Shown one piece after another: positions 34,463 to 43,736 of a DNA stretch of 64,000 bases. The DNA is taken from contig JAFZRF010000043.1 in the NCBI GenBank assembly GCA_017620025.1, forward strand, positions 37,875 to 101,874. The letters are read 5' to 3'. The translations under genes were made by a program, and so were the position numbers. The notes under the pieces were generated by a model. The model was not told the DNA's origin and ran no database searches. It saw nothing but the letters and a program-made list of their open reading frames with translations. How positions within the stretch are numbered: position 1 is the first letter of the stretch; each line of letters opens with the position of its first letter. Origin of the DNA: Ruminococcus sp. GTDB lineage: Bacteria > Bacillota > Clostridia > Oscillospirales > Ruminococcaceae.

Positions 34463-35219
34463 TATCTATTATCTGTGGGCAACAGGAATCGTATTTCTGT
34501 ATTTCGGAGCTGTTTCAATCGAGACATTTGACAGCTATCTTGCCGGACAGGATCTTTCCGGCAGTTTTATAACCCCTGTGATCACAGCTGATATGACTTA
34601 TGTTTTCCTGATGTTTGCCGTACTCTTTTCATCACGTATTGCAGGCTGGGATTTTACTGACAAAACGCTCAATTACGAGATCATCTACGGTCATAAGCGT
34701 TCATCGGTGTATTTCGGAAGAGCAATAGTAGGTATAGGTACAGGTCTTATAAGATCTGCTGCTGTTGCAGCTCTTATTGTTATCCTCCCTACGGCAGCAT
34801 TCGGCTGGGGATGGTCTGTGCCGGTCAGTGAGATTGTACTGCGCTATAGTATCATAGCTCTTGAACTGATTAGACTTATGGCCTTTGTCATAATGGTATC
34901 CACGATTGCAAGGAGCAACGTGGCCGGCGCATTTGCAGGCTTTGCCGCTTTTTTCATTCCTGTTATAGTTACAGCAATGTTAAACCTTGAAGAAGAAAAA
35001 GTGAAATCAATCAGTTTTCTGTCATCCTGTCTGAGTATAAGTGAAGTTTCTTCCTTTGAGAACTATACTACAGACTATATTCTCGGAAAAGACGTTACAA
35101 TTTTTCTTGACCGCCTTGAACCGCAGTTTTCTTCACTGCTTGCTGTTACAGCAATACTGTTTACGGCAGTATACCTTCTGATCGGGTATGCAGTGTTCCG
35201 TAAGGCTGATATTCATTAA
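34419..35219 (+). CDS. ABC-2 type permease 1
   Basis: A 266-residue membrane protein with about six hydrophobic segments and the cytosolic signature WDFTDKTLNYEIIYGHKRS, seen in ABC-2 permeases (a dependence on DxTxxxE/I-GxxR spacing). I use the ATG at 34419, eight bases behind GTAGG, instead of the GTG at 34410. It is paired with the ATPase at 33506 and the second permease at 35233. Confidence 0.85.
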   Translation: MLNIIRSQIYIMKRDIYYLWATGIVFLYFGAVSIETFDSYLAGQDLSGSFITPVITADMTYVFLMFAVLFSSRIAGWDFTDKTLNYEIIYGHKRSSVYFGRAIVGIGTGLIRSAAVAALIVILPTAAFGWGWSVPVSEIVLRYSIIALELIRLMAFVIMVSTIARSNVAGAFAGFAAFFIPVIVTAMLNLEEEKVKSISFLSSCLSISEVSSFENYTTDYILGKDVTIFLDRLEPQFSSLLAVTAILFTAVYLLIGYAVFRKADIH

Positions 35220-35232
35220 TGGAGGGGATAAA

Positions 35233-36024
35233 ATGATCAAGAATACCGCTGTTATAGCAGCTGCACAGATCAGACAGCTCCTGTTTTCAAAATATAAGTA
35301 TCTCGTCTGGGTATCAGTATTCCTGATTGCCTGTATGTCAGGTCTTACCTACGGCAACGAGTTTACAAGCGTTGTACGGGAGGAGCTGAGCGGAAGTGAA
35401 TATATTGCCGAAGGCTACATTTCATTTGTAGCAGGTTTCGTATTGATATTCATTTCTTTTTCTGTAGGTGATATCTGTACGGGAGATATTCAGGACAAGA
35501 CAATGTACTACGAGCTTACGACCGGTAAAACAAGAAGTGAGATCTACTGGGGCAGAGTTATCCCTGCTGTTGTTTTCTCTCTGCTTGGTTCAATGATACT
35601 CATACTTGTATCTCCTGTAATAGTATCGATGAAACATGGCTGGGGAACCTGTTTCGAGCTTTCTGATATACTATTCCGGTATACAGTAATGTCTGCAGCA
35701 ATAATACGGATTATATGTACTATGATATTCATAGCTTTCATACTGAAAAAGCCGATGTTCACAGCTCTTGTAGGAGTAGGAGAGTATCTTACCACAAACT
35801 ACATACATAGCGATTCTGATCTTCTCGGTGTGACTTCTATGCATAAGATACTGACCTCCTATGAAAGATGGGATGTCTACGGCCTTGATGAAGACTGGCA
35901 TATGATACTTGATTCGAATGTAACAATGTCTGATCTTATGTTTACAGTAATAATATCTCTGACAGTAGCCGCTTTCATGCTTTACCTCGGACATTTGTAT
36001 TTCCGAAACGACGATCTGAATTAA
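35233..36024 (+). CDS. ABC-2 type permease 2
   Basis: A 263-residue, six-helix membrane protein. It is paralogous to permease 1 in the cytosolic segment: GDIQDKTMYYELTTGKTRSE aligns with the equivalent stretch there. SD GGAGGGG lies before the ATG at 35233; the longer frame from 35188 overlaps permease 1. It is likely the second half of a heterodimeric channel. Confidence 0.85.
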   Translation: MIKNTAVIAAAQIRQLLFSKYKYLVWVSVFLIACMSGLTYGNEFTSVVREELSGSEYIAEGYISFVAGFVLIFISFSVGDICTGDIQDKTMYYELTTGKTRSEIYWGRVIPAVVFSLLGSMILILVSPVIVSMKHGWGTCFELSDILFRYTVMSAAIIRIICTMIFIAFILKKPMFTALVGVGEYLTTNYIHSDSDLLGVTSMHKILTSYERWDVYGLDEDWHMILDSNVTMSDLMFTVIISLTVAAFMLYLGHLYFRNDDLN

Positions 36025-36036
36025 GGGGGCGGAGAT

Positions 36037-37716
36037 ATGAATTATTATGATATTCTGACGATCTGTCTCGGTACAGCGGTTTGTATCTTTCTGTTTTTCT
36101 TTGCCGGATATGCAGCTGATAATCTGAATCCGAAATTCAGGCTTATGTATTTTCTTCCTGCAGTGATTGCAGTAGGAATAACGCTTTTCTCAGGTGCAGA
36201 AAAGGCAATGATACCTGTATATGCAGGCGCAGCATTCTGTGCTTTCGGATTCTTTCGAGAGAAAGCAGCGTTTCGCAGGATTGTATCGCTTATTTCAGCG
36301 GTAAGTATCCTGTCCGCTGTTCCTGTCTGCCTGAATTACAAGGGTTATCGTTCGCCTGATTATAACAAGGAATTTGAAAAGGTATTCAGCACCTTTAAGC
36401 AGCGTTATGTTCTTTCTGATTGGAAGGGAATCGATTATGATGCTCTCTATGCGAAGTATAAGCCTGTGTTTGAAAAGGCGCAGAAGGAGCATGATGAATC
36501 GGCCAACTATTCTGCAATGTTATGCTTCCTCTCAGAATTTCATGACGGCCATGTAGGGTACGGATATATGTCTGAATATATGCTGCAGGAGCAGGAACTG
36601 GTAAACAAGCTTTTCGGTGATGATCATGGACTCGTTCTTATGAATCTTGATGACGGAAGAACTGTTGCTGTACAGGTTGACAAGAAGCTTTCTGAAAAGG
36701 GAATACACAACGGTACTGTCATAACCGAATGGAACGGCAGGCCCATTGATGAAGCCGCCGCAGAGGTACCTGTTGACATCAATCTTTCCAATGGCTCAGT
36801 TATGTTTACGGCCGATAAAGATAACAGGTATTTCTACCGCAGTACTCTTCTTGCCGGAACAGGCGGCAGTTCTCCCGAGGTAACCTTCATTGACGATGAC
36901 GGAAATGAGAAAACAGCAGTTCTTGAATCTATGGGGGACTATTTGCCAAGATTGAAGGCTGCAATGAGCCGGCTCGATGACGGGATAAAATGTGCAAATT
37001 TCGGCTGGACGACAGCAGACGGAAAAATACCTGTACTTCGTATCAAGAGTATGTTTTTTGATGCAAAGAGTTCTGCCGAAGAAATGAAAGAGCCGGAAAA
37101 GTCTTATGCAGATATGAAGGAAGATATCCGTTCTCATGTGACTGAAGCTATGGAAAACGGACAGAAAGATCTTATAATTGACCTCAGATACAACGGAGGA
37201 GGCTCCGGTAATCTGATACGGGCAATTGCTGAGGTGCTCGGAACGAAGGGTGAACATCTCTACAATTATAACGGCGTATGGGACAATAAGACAAACCGCT
37301 ATAAAACTGATGAAGAAGGACATTTTCTTCTTGGAAAGAAAAATATGCTTGAGAGTGAAGGCCTTCTTGACAGCGGAAAGATCGTGATACTTGTCAATGC
37401 AGGAAGTATCAGTGCGGCTGATCATCTTGTACATGTTATGGGCCAGATGGAAAATGTCACCGTAATGGGATTCACAAAGACCAACGGCTCTGCACAGGGC
37501 GTTACAATTAAAACTCTTGATAAAGCCGTTGTTTCGATGTCAGGTTCGATGATGCTGAACGAGGACGGCACACCTTTTGTAGATTCGGGAAAAGACGGTC
37601 TTTCCGGTAATACACTCGATGTGAAATTGCCTTTTGACGATGAAGCACTTGACGCAATATTTAATAAAGATGAAGATTATCTTCTGTCAAAAGCTGTAGA
37701 GTACCTGACAAAGTAA
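36037..37716 (+). CDS. Membrane-anchored S41-family peptidase
   Basis: A 559-residue protein with four hydrophobic segments in the first 110 residues, followed by an extracytoplasmic S41 (C-terminal processing/tricorn-like) protease domain. A helical N-part contains LSEFHDGHVGYGY. A PDZ-like segment (about 205-240: LSEKGIHNGTVITEWNGRPI) precedes the catalytic core, with DLRYNGGGSGNLIRA, nucleophile Ser459 in NAGSISAAD and Lys481 in GFTKTNGS. It starts 12 bp after permease 2, behind AAGGGGG, so it belongs to the ABC operon. It may process or degrade peptides handled by the transporter; this is inferred from context only. Confidence 0.88.
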   Translation: MNYYDILTICLGTAVCIFLFFFAGYAADNLNPKFRLMYFLPAVIAVGITLFSGAEKAMIPVYAGAAFCAFGFFREKAAFRRIVSLISAVSILSAVPVCLNYKGYRSPDYNKEFEKVFSTFKQRYVLSDWKGIDYDALYAKYKPVFEKAQKEHDESANYSAMLCFLSEFHDGHVGYGYMSEYMLQEQELVNKLFGDDHGLVLMNLDDGRTVAVQVDKKLSEKGIHNGTVITEWNGRPIDEAAAEVPVDINLSNGSVMFTADKDNRYFYRSTLLAGTGGSSPEVTFIDDDGNEKTAVLESMGDYLPRLKAAMSRLDDGIKCANFGWTTADGKIPVLRIKSMFFDAKSSAEEMKEPEKSYADMKEDIRSHVTEAMENGQKDLIIDLRYNGGGSGNLIRAIAEVLGTKGEHLYNYNGVWDNKTNRYKTDEEGHFLLGKKNMLESEGLLDSGKIVILVNAGSISAADHLVHVMGQMENVTVMGFTKTNGSAQGVTIKTLDKAVVSMSGSMMLNEDGTPFVDSGKDGLSGNTLDVKLPFDDEALDAIFNKDEDYLLSKAVEYLTK

Positions 37717-37718
37717 TG

Positions 37719-37751
37719 CCTATTGCAAAACCTCCTGTTTTGGTGTATAAT
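37719..37751 (+). promoter_or_regulatory. Promoter with CCTATTGCAA -35 element (cyclase gene)
   Basis: CCTATTGCAA (37719-37728) contains TTGCAA as the -35; a 17-bp spacer leads to a perfect TATAAT (37746-37751). The same ten bases occupy the -35 of the promoters at 39405 and at 51374 (minus). Confidence 0.85.
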
Positions 37752-37781
37752 ATCAGTATAAGCTATGAAAGAAGGTATGGT

Positions 37782-38369
37782 ATGCTGATAGACATCTCAC
37801 AGGAGGTTTTTTCATGTGCTGTGTATCCCGGAGATCCTTCACCGAAAAGGACTGTGGCACGGAGTATAACAGAAGGCGATATGTATAATCTCTCAGAGCT
37901 TTCTATGTGTGTGCATAACGGCACACATATTGATTCGCCTTTTCATTTTATCAATGATGGCAGAACAGTTGAACAGATACCGCTTGAGAGTTTTGTAGGT
38001 CCCTGCTATGTCTGCCGCAGGACGGGTGATCTCAGTGCTGCTGATGCAGAACAGATCGTATCTGAAGCCGATAAGCTGGGTGCAGGTGAGCGTATAATTA
38101 TTGCCGGCAGAGGCGTAGTCACAGCAGAGGCTGCTGCTGTTTTTGCCGAAAGCGAAGTACGTCTTATAGGCACGGATTCCCAGAGTGTCGGTCCGGCTGA
38201 TGCACCGATGAAGGTACACATCATACTTCTATCTAAGGATATAGTACTTCTTGAAGGTCTGCAGCTTGACGGCGTAGAGGGAGGAAGATATTTCCTGAGT
38301 GCTGCACCTTTGAAACTTGCAGGCTGTGACGGTGCACCTTGCAGAGCATATCTCATGACGGAGGGTTAA
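37782..38369 (+). CDS. Cyclase-family protein (kynurenine formamidase-like)
   Basis: A 195-residue metal-dependent hydrolase of the cyclase/arylformamidase family. The signature HNGTHIDSPFHF holds the expected metal-binding His and Asp, and YPGDPS follows the first strand. The substrate is uncertain: the family includes kynurenine formamidases and isatin hydrolases, and no tryptophan-catabolic genes lie alongside. I use the ATG at 37782; the frame from 37716 would read through the promoter. The PAP2 gene follows one base after the stop. Confidence 0.88.
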   Translation: MLIDISQEVFSCAVYPGDPSPKRTVARSITEGDMYNLSELSMCVHNGTHIDSPFHFINDGRTVEQIPLESFVGPCYVCRRTGDLSAADAEQIVSEADKLGAGERIIIAGRGVVTAEAAAVFAESEVRLIGTDSQSVGPADAPMKVHIILLSKDIVLLEGLQLDGVEGGRYFLSAAPLKLAGCDGAPCRAYLMTEG

Positions 38370-38370
38370 T

Positions 38371-38928
38371 ATGGTCAGAAAGCTCAATATTCAGCATAAA
38401 GATTTTGGCATCCTTGATTATATACAGAAGCATTACCGCAGCCAGACGATGGACAGGCTCATCCCCTGGGTGACTCGTTTCGGAGATCTTGGTGTGTTCT
38501 GGCTTGCGTTCAGTACAATGCTCCTTCTGAGCGAAAAACTGCGAAAAGCAGGCGCAGTTATGATCGCCGCCATATCAGGCGGTTTTGTTGCCGGAAATCT
38601 CATACTGAAAAATCTTATCAGGCGTGACCGTCCGTGCTGGATAGATCCCCTTGAGGATATGCTTGTAAAGATACCGAAGGATTACTCGTTTCCCTCCGGT
38701 CATTCCATAGCCAGCTTCGCAGGAGCCGGAGCACTTCTTCATTACAGCAAGATGCTCGGCGTTCCGGCAATGGTGCTTGCAAATCTCATCGCATTTTCAC
38801 GTATGTATCTCTATGTTCATTTCCCCACGGATGTTGCCGCCGGAGCTATACTCGGCACCGTTTCAGCCAAGGCAGCTACAGCTTTTTTTGAAAAGCGGGA
38901 AAGGAGAAAGGCAGAAAGTGATAGTTAA
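38371..38928 (+). CDS. PAP2-family membrane phosphatase
   Basis: A 185-residue integral membrane lipid phosphatase, possibly for undecaprenyl pyrophosphate or phosphatidic acid. The three phosphatase motifs are present: KNLIRRDRPC, PSGHS and SRMYLYVHFPTDVAAG. Several hydrophobic helices cover the rest. It starts one base after the cyclase gene and overlaps the acetyltransferase gene by 11 bp. Confidence 0.92.
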   Translation: MVRKLNIQHKDFGILDYIQKHYRSQTMDRLIPWVTRFGDLGVFWLAFSTMLLLSEKLRKAGAVMIAAISGGFVAGNLILKNLIRRDRPCWIDPLEDMLVKIPKDYSFPSGHSIASFAGAGALLHYSKMLGVPAMVLANLIAFSRMYLYVHFPTDVAAGAILGTVSAKAATAFFEKRERRKAESDS

Positions 38929-39373
38929 AGCAACACTAAGAGATTCTGCAGATGTCGGAAGAATTACTACTGAGACTATCAATGCTGTATATCCGCATTA
39001 CTACCCTGAGGGCGCTGTTAAATTCTTCCTTGAACATCATTCATCGGAGCATATTGCAAAGGATATCGAAGAAGGGAATGTCTGGCTTCTTTTAACTGAT
39101 GAAGGCGTACCTGCAGGCACAGTTACTGTTAACGGATGCGAGATAAACCGTCTCTTTGTTCTGCCTGAGTATCAGGGAAAGGGTTACGGAAAGGCACTGC
39201 TTGATCATGCAGAAAAGCTGATTGCAGCTGAGTATCAGGTAATAAAGCTGTCCGCTTCATTTCCTGCAAAGAATATCTATCTGAAACGCGGATATATCTC
39301 GACCGGATTCTTCATAATCGATACCGAAAACGGCGATAAACTTTGCTATGATTATATGGAAAAGGTTCTGTAA
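38918..39373 (+). CDS. GNAT-family N-acetyltransferase
   Basis: A 151-residue acetyl-CoA-dependent acyltransferase. The acetyl-CoA site is LFVLPEYQGKGYGKALL. The start is most likely GTG at 38918, behind AAAGGAG; the reading frame extends further upstream only inside the PAP2 gene, where no SD is suitable. Substrate unknown. It is the last gene of the transcript starting at 37719. Confidence 0.85.
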   Translation: MIVKATLRDSADVGRITTETINAVYPHYYPEGAVKFFLEHHSSEHIAKDIEEGNVWLLLTDEGVPAGTVTVNGCEINRLFVLPEYQGKGYGKALLDHAEKLIAAEYQVIKLSASFPAKNIYLKRGYISTGFFIIDTENGDKLCYDYMEKVL

Positions 39374-39404
39374 CAAATAGTTTGAAGAAAAAATTATTAT
39401 ATTG

Positions 39405-39437
39405 CCTATTGCAATTCTCATTTGTTTGTGGTAGAAT
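39405..39437 (+). promoter_or_regulatory. Promoter of the thi operon with CCTATTGCAA element
   Basis: CCTATTGCAA (39405-39414) provides the -35 TTGCAA, followed by a 17-bp spacer and TAGAAT (39432-39437). Transcription would begin about 25 bases before the riboswitch. Confidence 0.8.
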
Positions 39438-39470
39438 AATCAATGGTCGATATACTGACCGCTAATATAA

Positions 39471-39553
39471 AAGGGAGCTCGTATACGGGCTGAGAGGGAG
39501 ACGATTGAGTCTCCGACCTGTAACCTGATTTGGATAATGCCAACGTAGGGAAA
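39471..39553 (+). promoter_or_regulatory. TPP riboswitch (THI element)
   Basis: Consensus THI-box blocks are present in order: GGGAGCTC, GGGCTGAGAGGGAGAC, GACCTGTAACCTGATTTGGA, TAATGCCAACGTAGGGAA. Binding of thiamine pyrophosphate is expected to favour the terminator at 39565-39602 and switch off the thi operon. Confidence 0.97.
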
Positions 39554-39564
39554 GAAGTAACTTC

Positions 39565-39602
39565 GGCGGAAGCTGCCATATCCCGGCAGTTTCCGCCTTT
39601 TT
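39565..39602 (+). terminator. Riboswitch-controlled terminator before thiS
   Basis: GGCGGAAGCTGCC pairs with GGCAGTTTCCGCC (13 bp, one G-U), loop ATATCCC, then five T. It sits 11 bases after the aptamer and 18 bases before thiS. Confidence 0.95.
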
Positions 39603-39619
39603 GCGTAAAGGAGGAACTT

Positions 39620-39814
39620 ATGGTAAAGATAAACGGCAAGGAACAGGATGCGTCAGGAAAGACTATAGCCGAACTCGTCAGCGAAGGTGGATACAAGACT
39701 GAAAGAGTAGCTGTAGAGCTGAATCTTGATATAGTGCCGAAATCAAAATACACTGATACAGTTGTAAAAGACGGCGATAGTGTTGAGATAGTAGGTTTTG
39801 TAGGCGGAGGCTGA
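39620..39814 (+). CDS. thiS: Thiamine biosynthesis sulfur-carrier protein ThiS
   Basis: A 64-residue ubiquitin-fold carrier that ends in FVGGG, the Gly-Gly tail that is adenylated by ThiF and turned into a thiocarboxylate. SD AAAGGAGG precedes ATG 39620; the frame extending to 39530 would run through the terminator. First gene of the operon; thiF starts one base after its stop. Confidence 0.95.
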   Translation: MVKINGKEQDASGKTIAELVSEGGYKTERVAVELNLDIVPKSKYTDTVVKDGDSVEIVGFVGGG

Positions 39815-39815
39815 T

Positions 39816-40451
39816 ATGATACCGACAAAGGAAGAAATGCTTGAAGCGCTTGCAAAGCGTCACGGCGCTCAAATGCAGAAAAAACTCTCTGATGCTTCTG
39901 TCGCAGTCTGCGGTCTCGGCGGTCTTGGCTCCAACATATCAATAGCACTGGCAAGAGCAGGAGTAGGCAGACTGCATATCATCGACTTTGACAATGTTGA
40001 TATATCGAATCTCAACCGTCAGCAGTATTTTCCGGATCAGCTCGGTATGCCAAAGACTGAGGCGCTGAAGCAGACTTTGGCACGTATTGCGCCGTACTGC
40101 GAGATAGTATCGGATACTGTAAAACTGACGCAGGATAATATTCCTCTCCTGCTAAAAGAAGAACCTGTGATCTGTGAGGCTTTCGACAGTCCGGATCAGA
40201 AAGCAATGCTTGTCAATACAGTCCTTGAGACGTTCCCTGAGAAGTTCCTTGTTGCAGGTTCGGGAATGGCGGGAACCTATTCTGCAAACCTTATACATAC
40301 ACGCAGGGTTGCCGGCAGATTTTACTTATGCGGTGATGAAACGAACGGTGTTGCAGAGGGTGAAGGACTATTTGCATCGAGAGTACTTGTCTGCGCTGCA
40401 CATCAGGCGCACATGATCATCCGTCTGATAGCCGGAGAGACTGAGTGCTGA
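39816..40451 (+). CDS. thiF: Sulfur carrier protein ThiS adenylyltransferase ThiF
   Basis: A 211-residue E1-like enzyme that activates the ThiS C-terminus with ATP. The nucleotide loop is CGLGGLGSNISIALARAGVG, and DFDNVDISNLNRQQYF is the family hallmark. It is shorter than E. coli ThiF and lacks the CxxC zinc pairs, as in the clostridial form that works without ThiI. Confidence 0.93.
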   Translation: MIPTKEEMLEALAKRHGAQMQKKLSDASVAVCGLGGLGSNISIALARAGVGRLHIIDFDNVDISNLNRQQYFPDQLGMPKTEALKQTLARIAPYCEIVSDTVKLTQDNIPLLLKEEPVICEAFDSPDQKAMLVNTVLETFPEKFLVAGSGMAGTYSANLIHTRRVAGRFYLCGDETNGVAEGEGLFASRVLVCAAHQAHMIIRLIAGETEC

Positions 40452-40472
40452 ATCAATGAAAGAAGGATCAAT

Positions 40473-41246
40473 ATGAACACAAACGACAAACTCGTTATAG
40501 GCGGGCACGAATTTACCTCCCGCTTTATTCTCGGTTCCGGAAAGTACTCGCTTTCCCTTATCGAAGCAGCGGTGAAGTACGCAGGAGCAGAGCTGATTAC
40601 TCTTGCAGTACGCCGTGCTCAGACTAAGGAACACGAGAATATACTTGACTACATACCCAAAGGAGTAACGCTTCTCCCAAATACTTCAGGTGCGAGAAGT
40701 GCAGATGAGGCAGTAAGAATTGCACGCCTTGCACGTGAACTGGGCTGCGGAGATTTTGTAAAGGTCGAGATAATGCGTGATACCAAATATTTACTGCCGG
40801 ATAATGCCGAGACCGTACGTGCTACGGATATTCTCGCAAACGAAGGCTTCATTGTTATGCCTTATATGTATCCCGATCTTAACACAGCACGTGATCTTGT
40901 AAGTGCAGGTGCAGCATCTGTTATGCCTCTTGCTTCTCCTATAGGTTCTAACAAAGGCCTCGCTACAAAGGACTTCATACAGATACTGATTGACGAAATA
41001 GATCTACCCATTATCGTTGATGCGGGCATAGGACGTCCGTCGCAGGCCTGCGAAGCAATGGAGATGGGCGCAGCAGCTGTCATGTGCAATACTGCACTTG
41101 CAACTGCCGGTGATCTTCCTGTTATGGCAGATGCCTTCCGTCAGGCTGTAGAAGCCGGAAGAAAAGCTTATCTGTCAGGTCTCGGAAGAGTACTGATGCG
41201 CGGCGGAGCACCGTCCGATACTCTTACCGGCTTTCTGAGAGACTGA
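40473..41246 (+). CDS. thiG: Thiazole synthase ThiG
   Basis: A 257-residue TIM-barrel enzyme that forms the thiazole ring from 1-deoxyxylulose-5-phosphate, dehydroglycine and the ThiS thiocarboxylate. It has [14 protein letters not shown]-like [17 protein letters not shown], and [19 protein letters not shown]. Normal length. It starts 21 bp after thiF, behind AGAAGGAT. Confidence 0.96.
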   Translation: MNTNDKLVIGGHEFTSRFILGSGKYSLSLIEAAVKYAGAELITLAVRRAQTKEHENILDYIPKGVTLLPNTSGARSADEAVRIARLARELGCGDFVKVEIMRDTKYLLPDNAETVRATDILANEGFIVMPYMYPDLNTARDLVSAGAASVMPLASPIGSNKGLATKDFIQILIDEIDLPIIVDAGIGRPSQACEAMEMGAAAVMCNTALATAGDLPVMADAFRQAVEAGRKAYLSGLGRVLMRGGAPSDTLTGFLRD

Positions 41247-41256
41247 GGTGAGCAGT

Positions 41257-42507
41257 ATGGAAAATCATTTCTATATAGATTCCGAGGAACTGTCGTCCGA
41301 AACACTTGAACGTAAACACAGGCTTGAGAATGACCCCTCGAGCCGTACGGATCATATGGCATATCTCCCTGATATGGAACAGATATCATCTGATATACGC
41401 AATAAAGTTATGTCACAGGTCGAGAGCTATGACTATTCTCAATATACTGCAGCTGATGTACTCCGGGCGCTCCGTCGTGACAATTTATCAGTAGATGATC
41501 TCAAAGCTCTGCTTTCGCCTGCTGCTGCTCCTTTTCTTGAACAGATGGCAGAGAGAGCACGTATCGAGACACGAAAGCACTTTGGCAATACAGTTTACCT
41601 TTTCACACCTCTCTACATCGCCAATTACTGTGAGAACTATTGTGTTTACTGCGGCTTCAACTGCTATAATCACATACGCCGGATGAAGCTCTCTATGGAA
41701 CAGATAGAGCATGAAATGAAGGTGATCGCAGACAGCGGCATGGAAGAGATACTTCTTCTTACCGGCGAGAGCCGTTCACAGAGCGATGTTAAGTACATAG
41801 GAGAAGCCTGCAAGCTTGCAAGAAAGTATTTCCGGATGGTCGGCATTGAGGTCTATCCTATGAATACAGAGGATTACCGATATCTTCATGAGTGCGGTGT
41901 TGACTATGTAACTGTCTTCCAGGAGACTTATGATCCTGCAAGATATGAACAGCTTCATCTTGCAGGCCATAAACGAGTCTGGCCTTACCGCTTTGAGGCT
42001 CAGGAGAGAGCACTCATAGGCGGAATGCGCGGGATTGCCTGTTCGGCACTTCTCGGATTGTCAGATTTCCGGAAGGATGCTCTTGCTTCTGCACTTCATG
42101 TTTATTACCTCCAGCGTAAGTATCCCCATGCAGAGGTATCGCTCTCATGCCCGAGACTTCGTCCGATAATCAATAATGATTCTATCAACCCGCTCGATGT
42201 GCATGAAAAGGAACTGTGTCAGATACTCTGCGCTTACAGAATATTTCTTCCTTTTGCCGGTATCACAGTTTCCTCCCGTGAGAGTGAGTCTTTCCGTAAC
42301 GGCATAGTAAAAATAGCTGCTACTAAGATAAGTGCAGGTGTCTCTACAGGCATCGGTGACCATGAAAGCAAGTATAACGGTACAGAAAGCGATACGGAAG
42401 GCGATGAACAGTTTGAGATAAACGACAGCCGAAGTTTCGCCCAGATGTATAAGGATATGTCTGACGAAGGACTTCAGCCTGTTCTTAACGATTACCTCTA
42501 TGTGTAA
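41257..42507 (+). CDS. thiH: 2-iminoacetate synthase ThiH (radical SAM)
   Basis: A 416-residue radical SAM enzyme that cleaves tyrosine to supply dehydroglycine to ThiG, the usual anaerobic route. The [4Fe-4S] motif is C-ENY-C-VY-C (CENYCVYCGF), and the C-terminal region matches BATS-type sequences. I use ATG 41257, behind GAGGTG, not the GTG at 41248. It overlaps the tenI-like gene by 8 bp. Confidence 0.95.
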   Translation: MENHFYIDSEELSSETLERKHRLENDPSSRTDHMAYLPDMEQISSDIRNKVMSQVESYDYSQYTAADVLRALRRDNLSVDDLKALLSPAAAPFLEQMAERARIETRKHFGNTVYLFTPLYIANYCENYCVYCGFNCYNHIRRMKLSMEQIEHEMKVIADSGMEEILLLTGESRSQSDVKYIGEACKLARKYFRMVGIEVYPMNTEDYRYLHECGVDYVTVFQETYDPARYEQLHLAGHKRVWPYRFEAQERALIGGMRGIACSALLGLSDFRKDALASALHVYYLQRKYPHAEVSLSCPRLRPIINNDSINPLDVHEKELCQILCAYRIFLPFAGITVSSRESESFRNGIVKIAATKISAGVSTGIGDHESKYNGTESDTEGDEQFEINDSRSFAQMYKDMSDEGLQPVLNDYLYV

Positions 42508-43093
42508 GATTATATGTGTAACTAACCGGAAACTATGTCCTGATGACTTCTTTGACCGTATCAGAAGAATATGTGACGCCGGAGTTGATGCTCTTATCCT
42601 CAGGGAAAAGGATCTTCCTTCTTCAGAATACCATGAACTTGCTGAAAAAGCATCTGAGATATGCAGAGTGAACGGTGTAAGCTTTATACGGCATTCATAT
42701 CCTTTTGAGGGCAAAGGCGATGCGATACATCTTCCGTTGCCTGTGCTTCGTGTGCTTGAGCACAGTGATGGTTACAGTATGATAGGTTCTTCTGTTCATT
42801 CTATACCAGAGGCTCAGGAGGCTCAGTCGCTCGGCGCTGCATATCTTACAGCAGGACACATCTTTGAAACAGACTGCAAAGCAGGCCTGCCGGGAAGAGG
42901 TGTCGGATTTCTCAGTGAAGTCTGCTCTTCTGTAACTGTACCGGTTTATGCCATAGGCGGCATAACACCGGAAAATGCCGGAAAAGTTATAAGAGCAGGT
43001 GCAGCCGGTATATGTGTAATGAGTAGTCTGATGACCTGTAAAGATTTATCCGGACTTATAAACGAGTTAAGGAGAGGAATGAATGAACGTTAA
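42500..43093 (+). CDS. tenI: ThiE-like thiazole tautomerase TenI
   Basis: A 197-residue protein of the ThiE/TenI fold. Its AGHIFETDCKAGLPGRG segment matches TenI, whose His in this loop catalyses aromatisation of the thiazole carboxylate, better than ThiE. The pyrophosphate-binding residues typical of ThiE are partly missing. The gene lies between thiH and a canonical thiE. It overlaps both neighbours (8 bp and 11 bp), so translation is coupled. Confidence 0.82.
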   Translation: MCKIICVTNRKLCPDDFFDRIRRICDAGVDALILREKDLPSSEYHELAEKASEICRVNGVSFIRHSYPFEGKGDAIHLPLPVLRVLEHSDGYSMIGSSVHSIPEAQEAQSLGAAYLTAGHIFETDCKAGLPGRGVGFLSEVCSSVTVPVYAIGGITPENAGKVIRAGAAGICVMSSLMTCKDLSGLINELRRGMNER

Positions 43094-43736
43094 ACGTGAA
43101 CAGCTTCTTCTGTACGCTGTGACCGATAGAAAATGTATCGGAGACAGAGCGCTTTTAAACTGTATAAGAGAAGCTCTTGAAGGTGGCGTGACCATATTGC
43201 AGCTTCGTGAAAAGAGCATGAGTACAGAGGAGCTGACAGAAGAAGCATACAAAGTTAAGAAGCTGTGCAGTGAATTCGGTGTACCGCTTATAATTAATGA
43301 TGACTACAGAGCAGCGATAGACTCCGGTGCTGATGGAGTACACGTCGGCATAGAAGATGCAGCAGCCAGTGAGATACGTTCAGCTGCCGGCGGCAGCTTC
43401 ATTATAGGAGCTACAGCCAAAACTCCTGAACAGGCTTTGAAGGCTTGCAGCGAGGGTGCTGATTATCTCGGCGTAGGGGCTGTTTTTCCTTCGCCTACTA
43501 AAACGAATGCTATAAGGATAACCACGACACAACTTCATGATATATGCAGAAGTGTTGATATACCGTCAGTAGCAATAGGAGGAATAACTGAAAGGAATCT
43601 GTCAGGTCTCGCAGGAGGCGGTATGGCAGGTATAGCTGTAGTATCTTCACTGTTCGGTGCGAAGGACATTCGTCTTGCTGCACAAAATCTCCGAAATGCT
43701 GTCTCATACCTTATTAAAGGAGGCTCAGAAATATGA
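43083..43736 (+). CDS. thiE: Thiamine phosphate synthase ThiE
   Basis: Condenses the pyrimidine pyrophosphate with thiazole phosphate. At 217 residues it shows the canonical motifs: [54 protein letters not shown] and AIGGITERN. It overlaps tenI by 11 bp and thiD by 4 bp. Confidence 0.95.
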   Translation: MNVKREQLLLYAVTDRKCIGDRALLNCIREALEGGVTILQLREKSMSTEELTEEAYKVKKLCSEFGVPLIINDDYRAAIDSGADGVHVGIEDAAASEIRSAAGGSFIIGATAKTPEQALKACSEGADYLGVGAVFPSPTKTNAIRITTTQLHDICRSVDIPSVAIGGITERNLSGLAGGGMAGIAVVSSLFGAKDIRLAAQNLRNAVSYLIKGGSEI

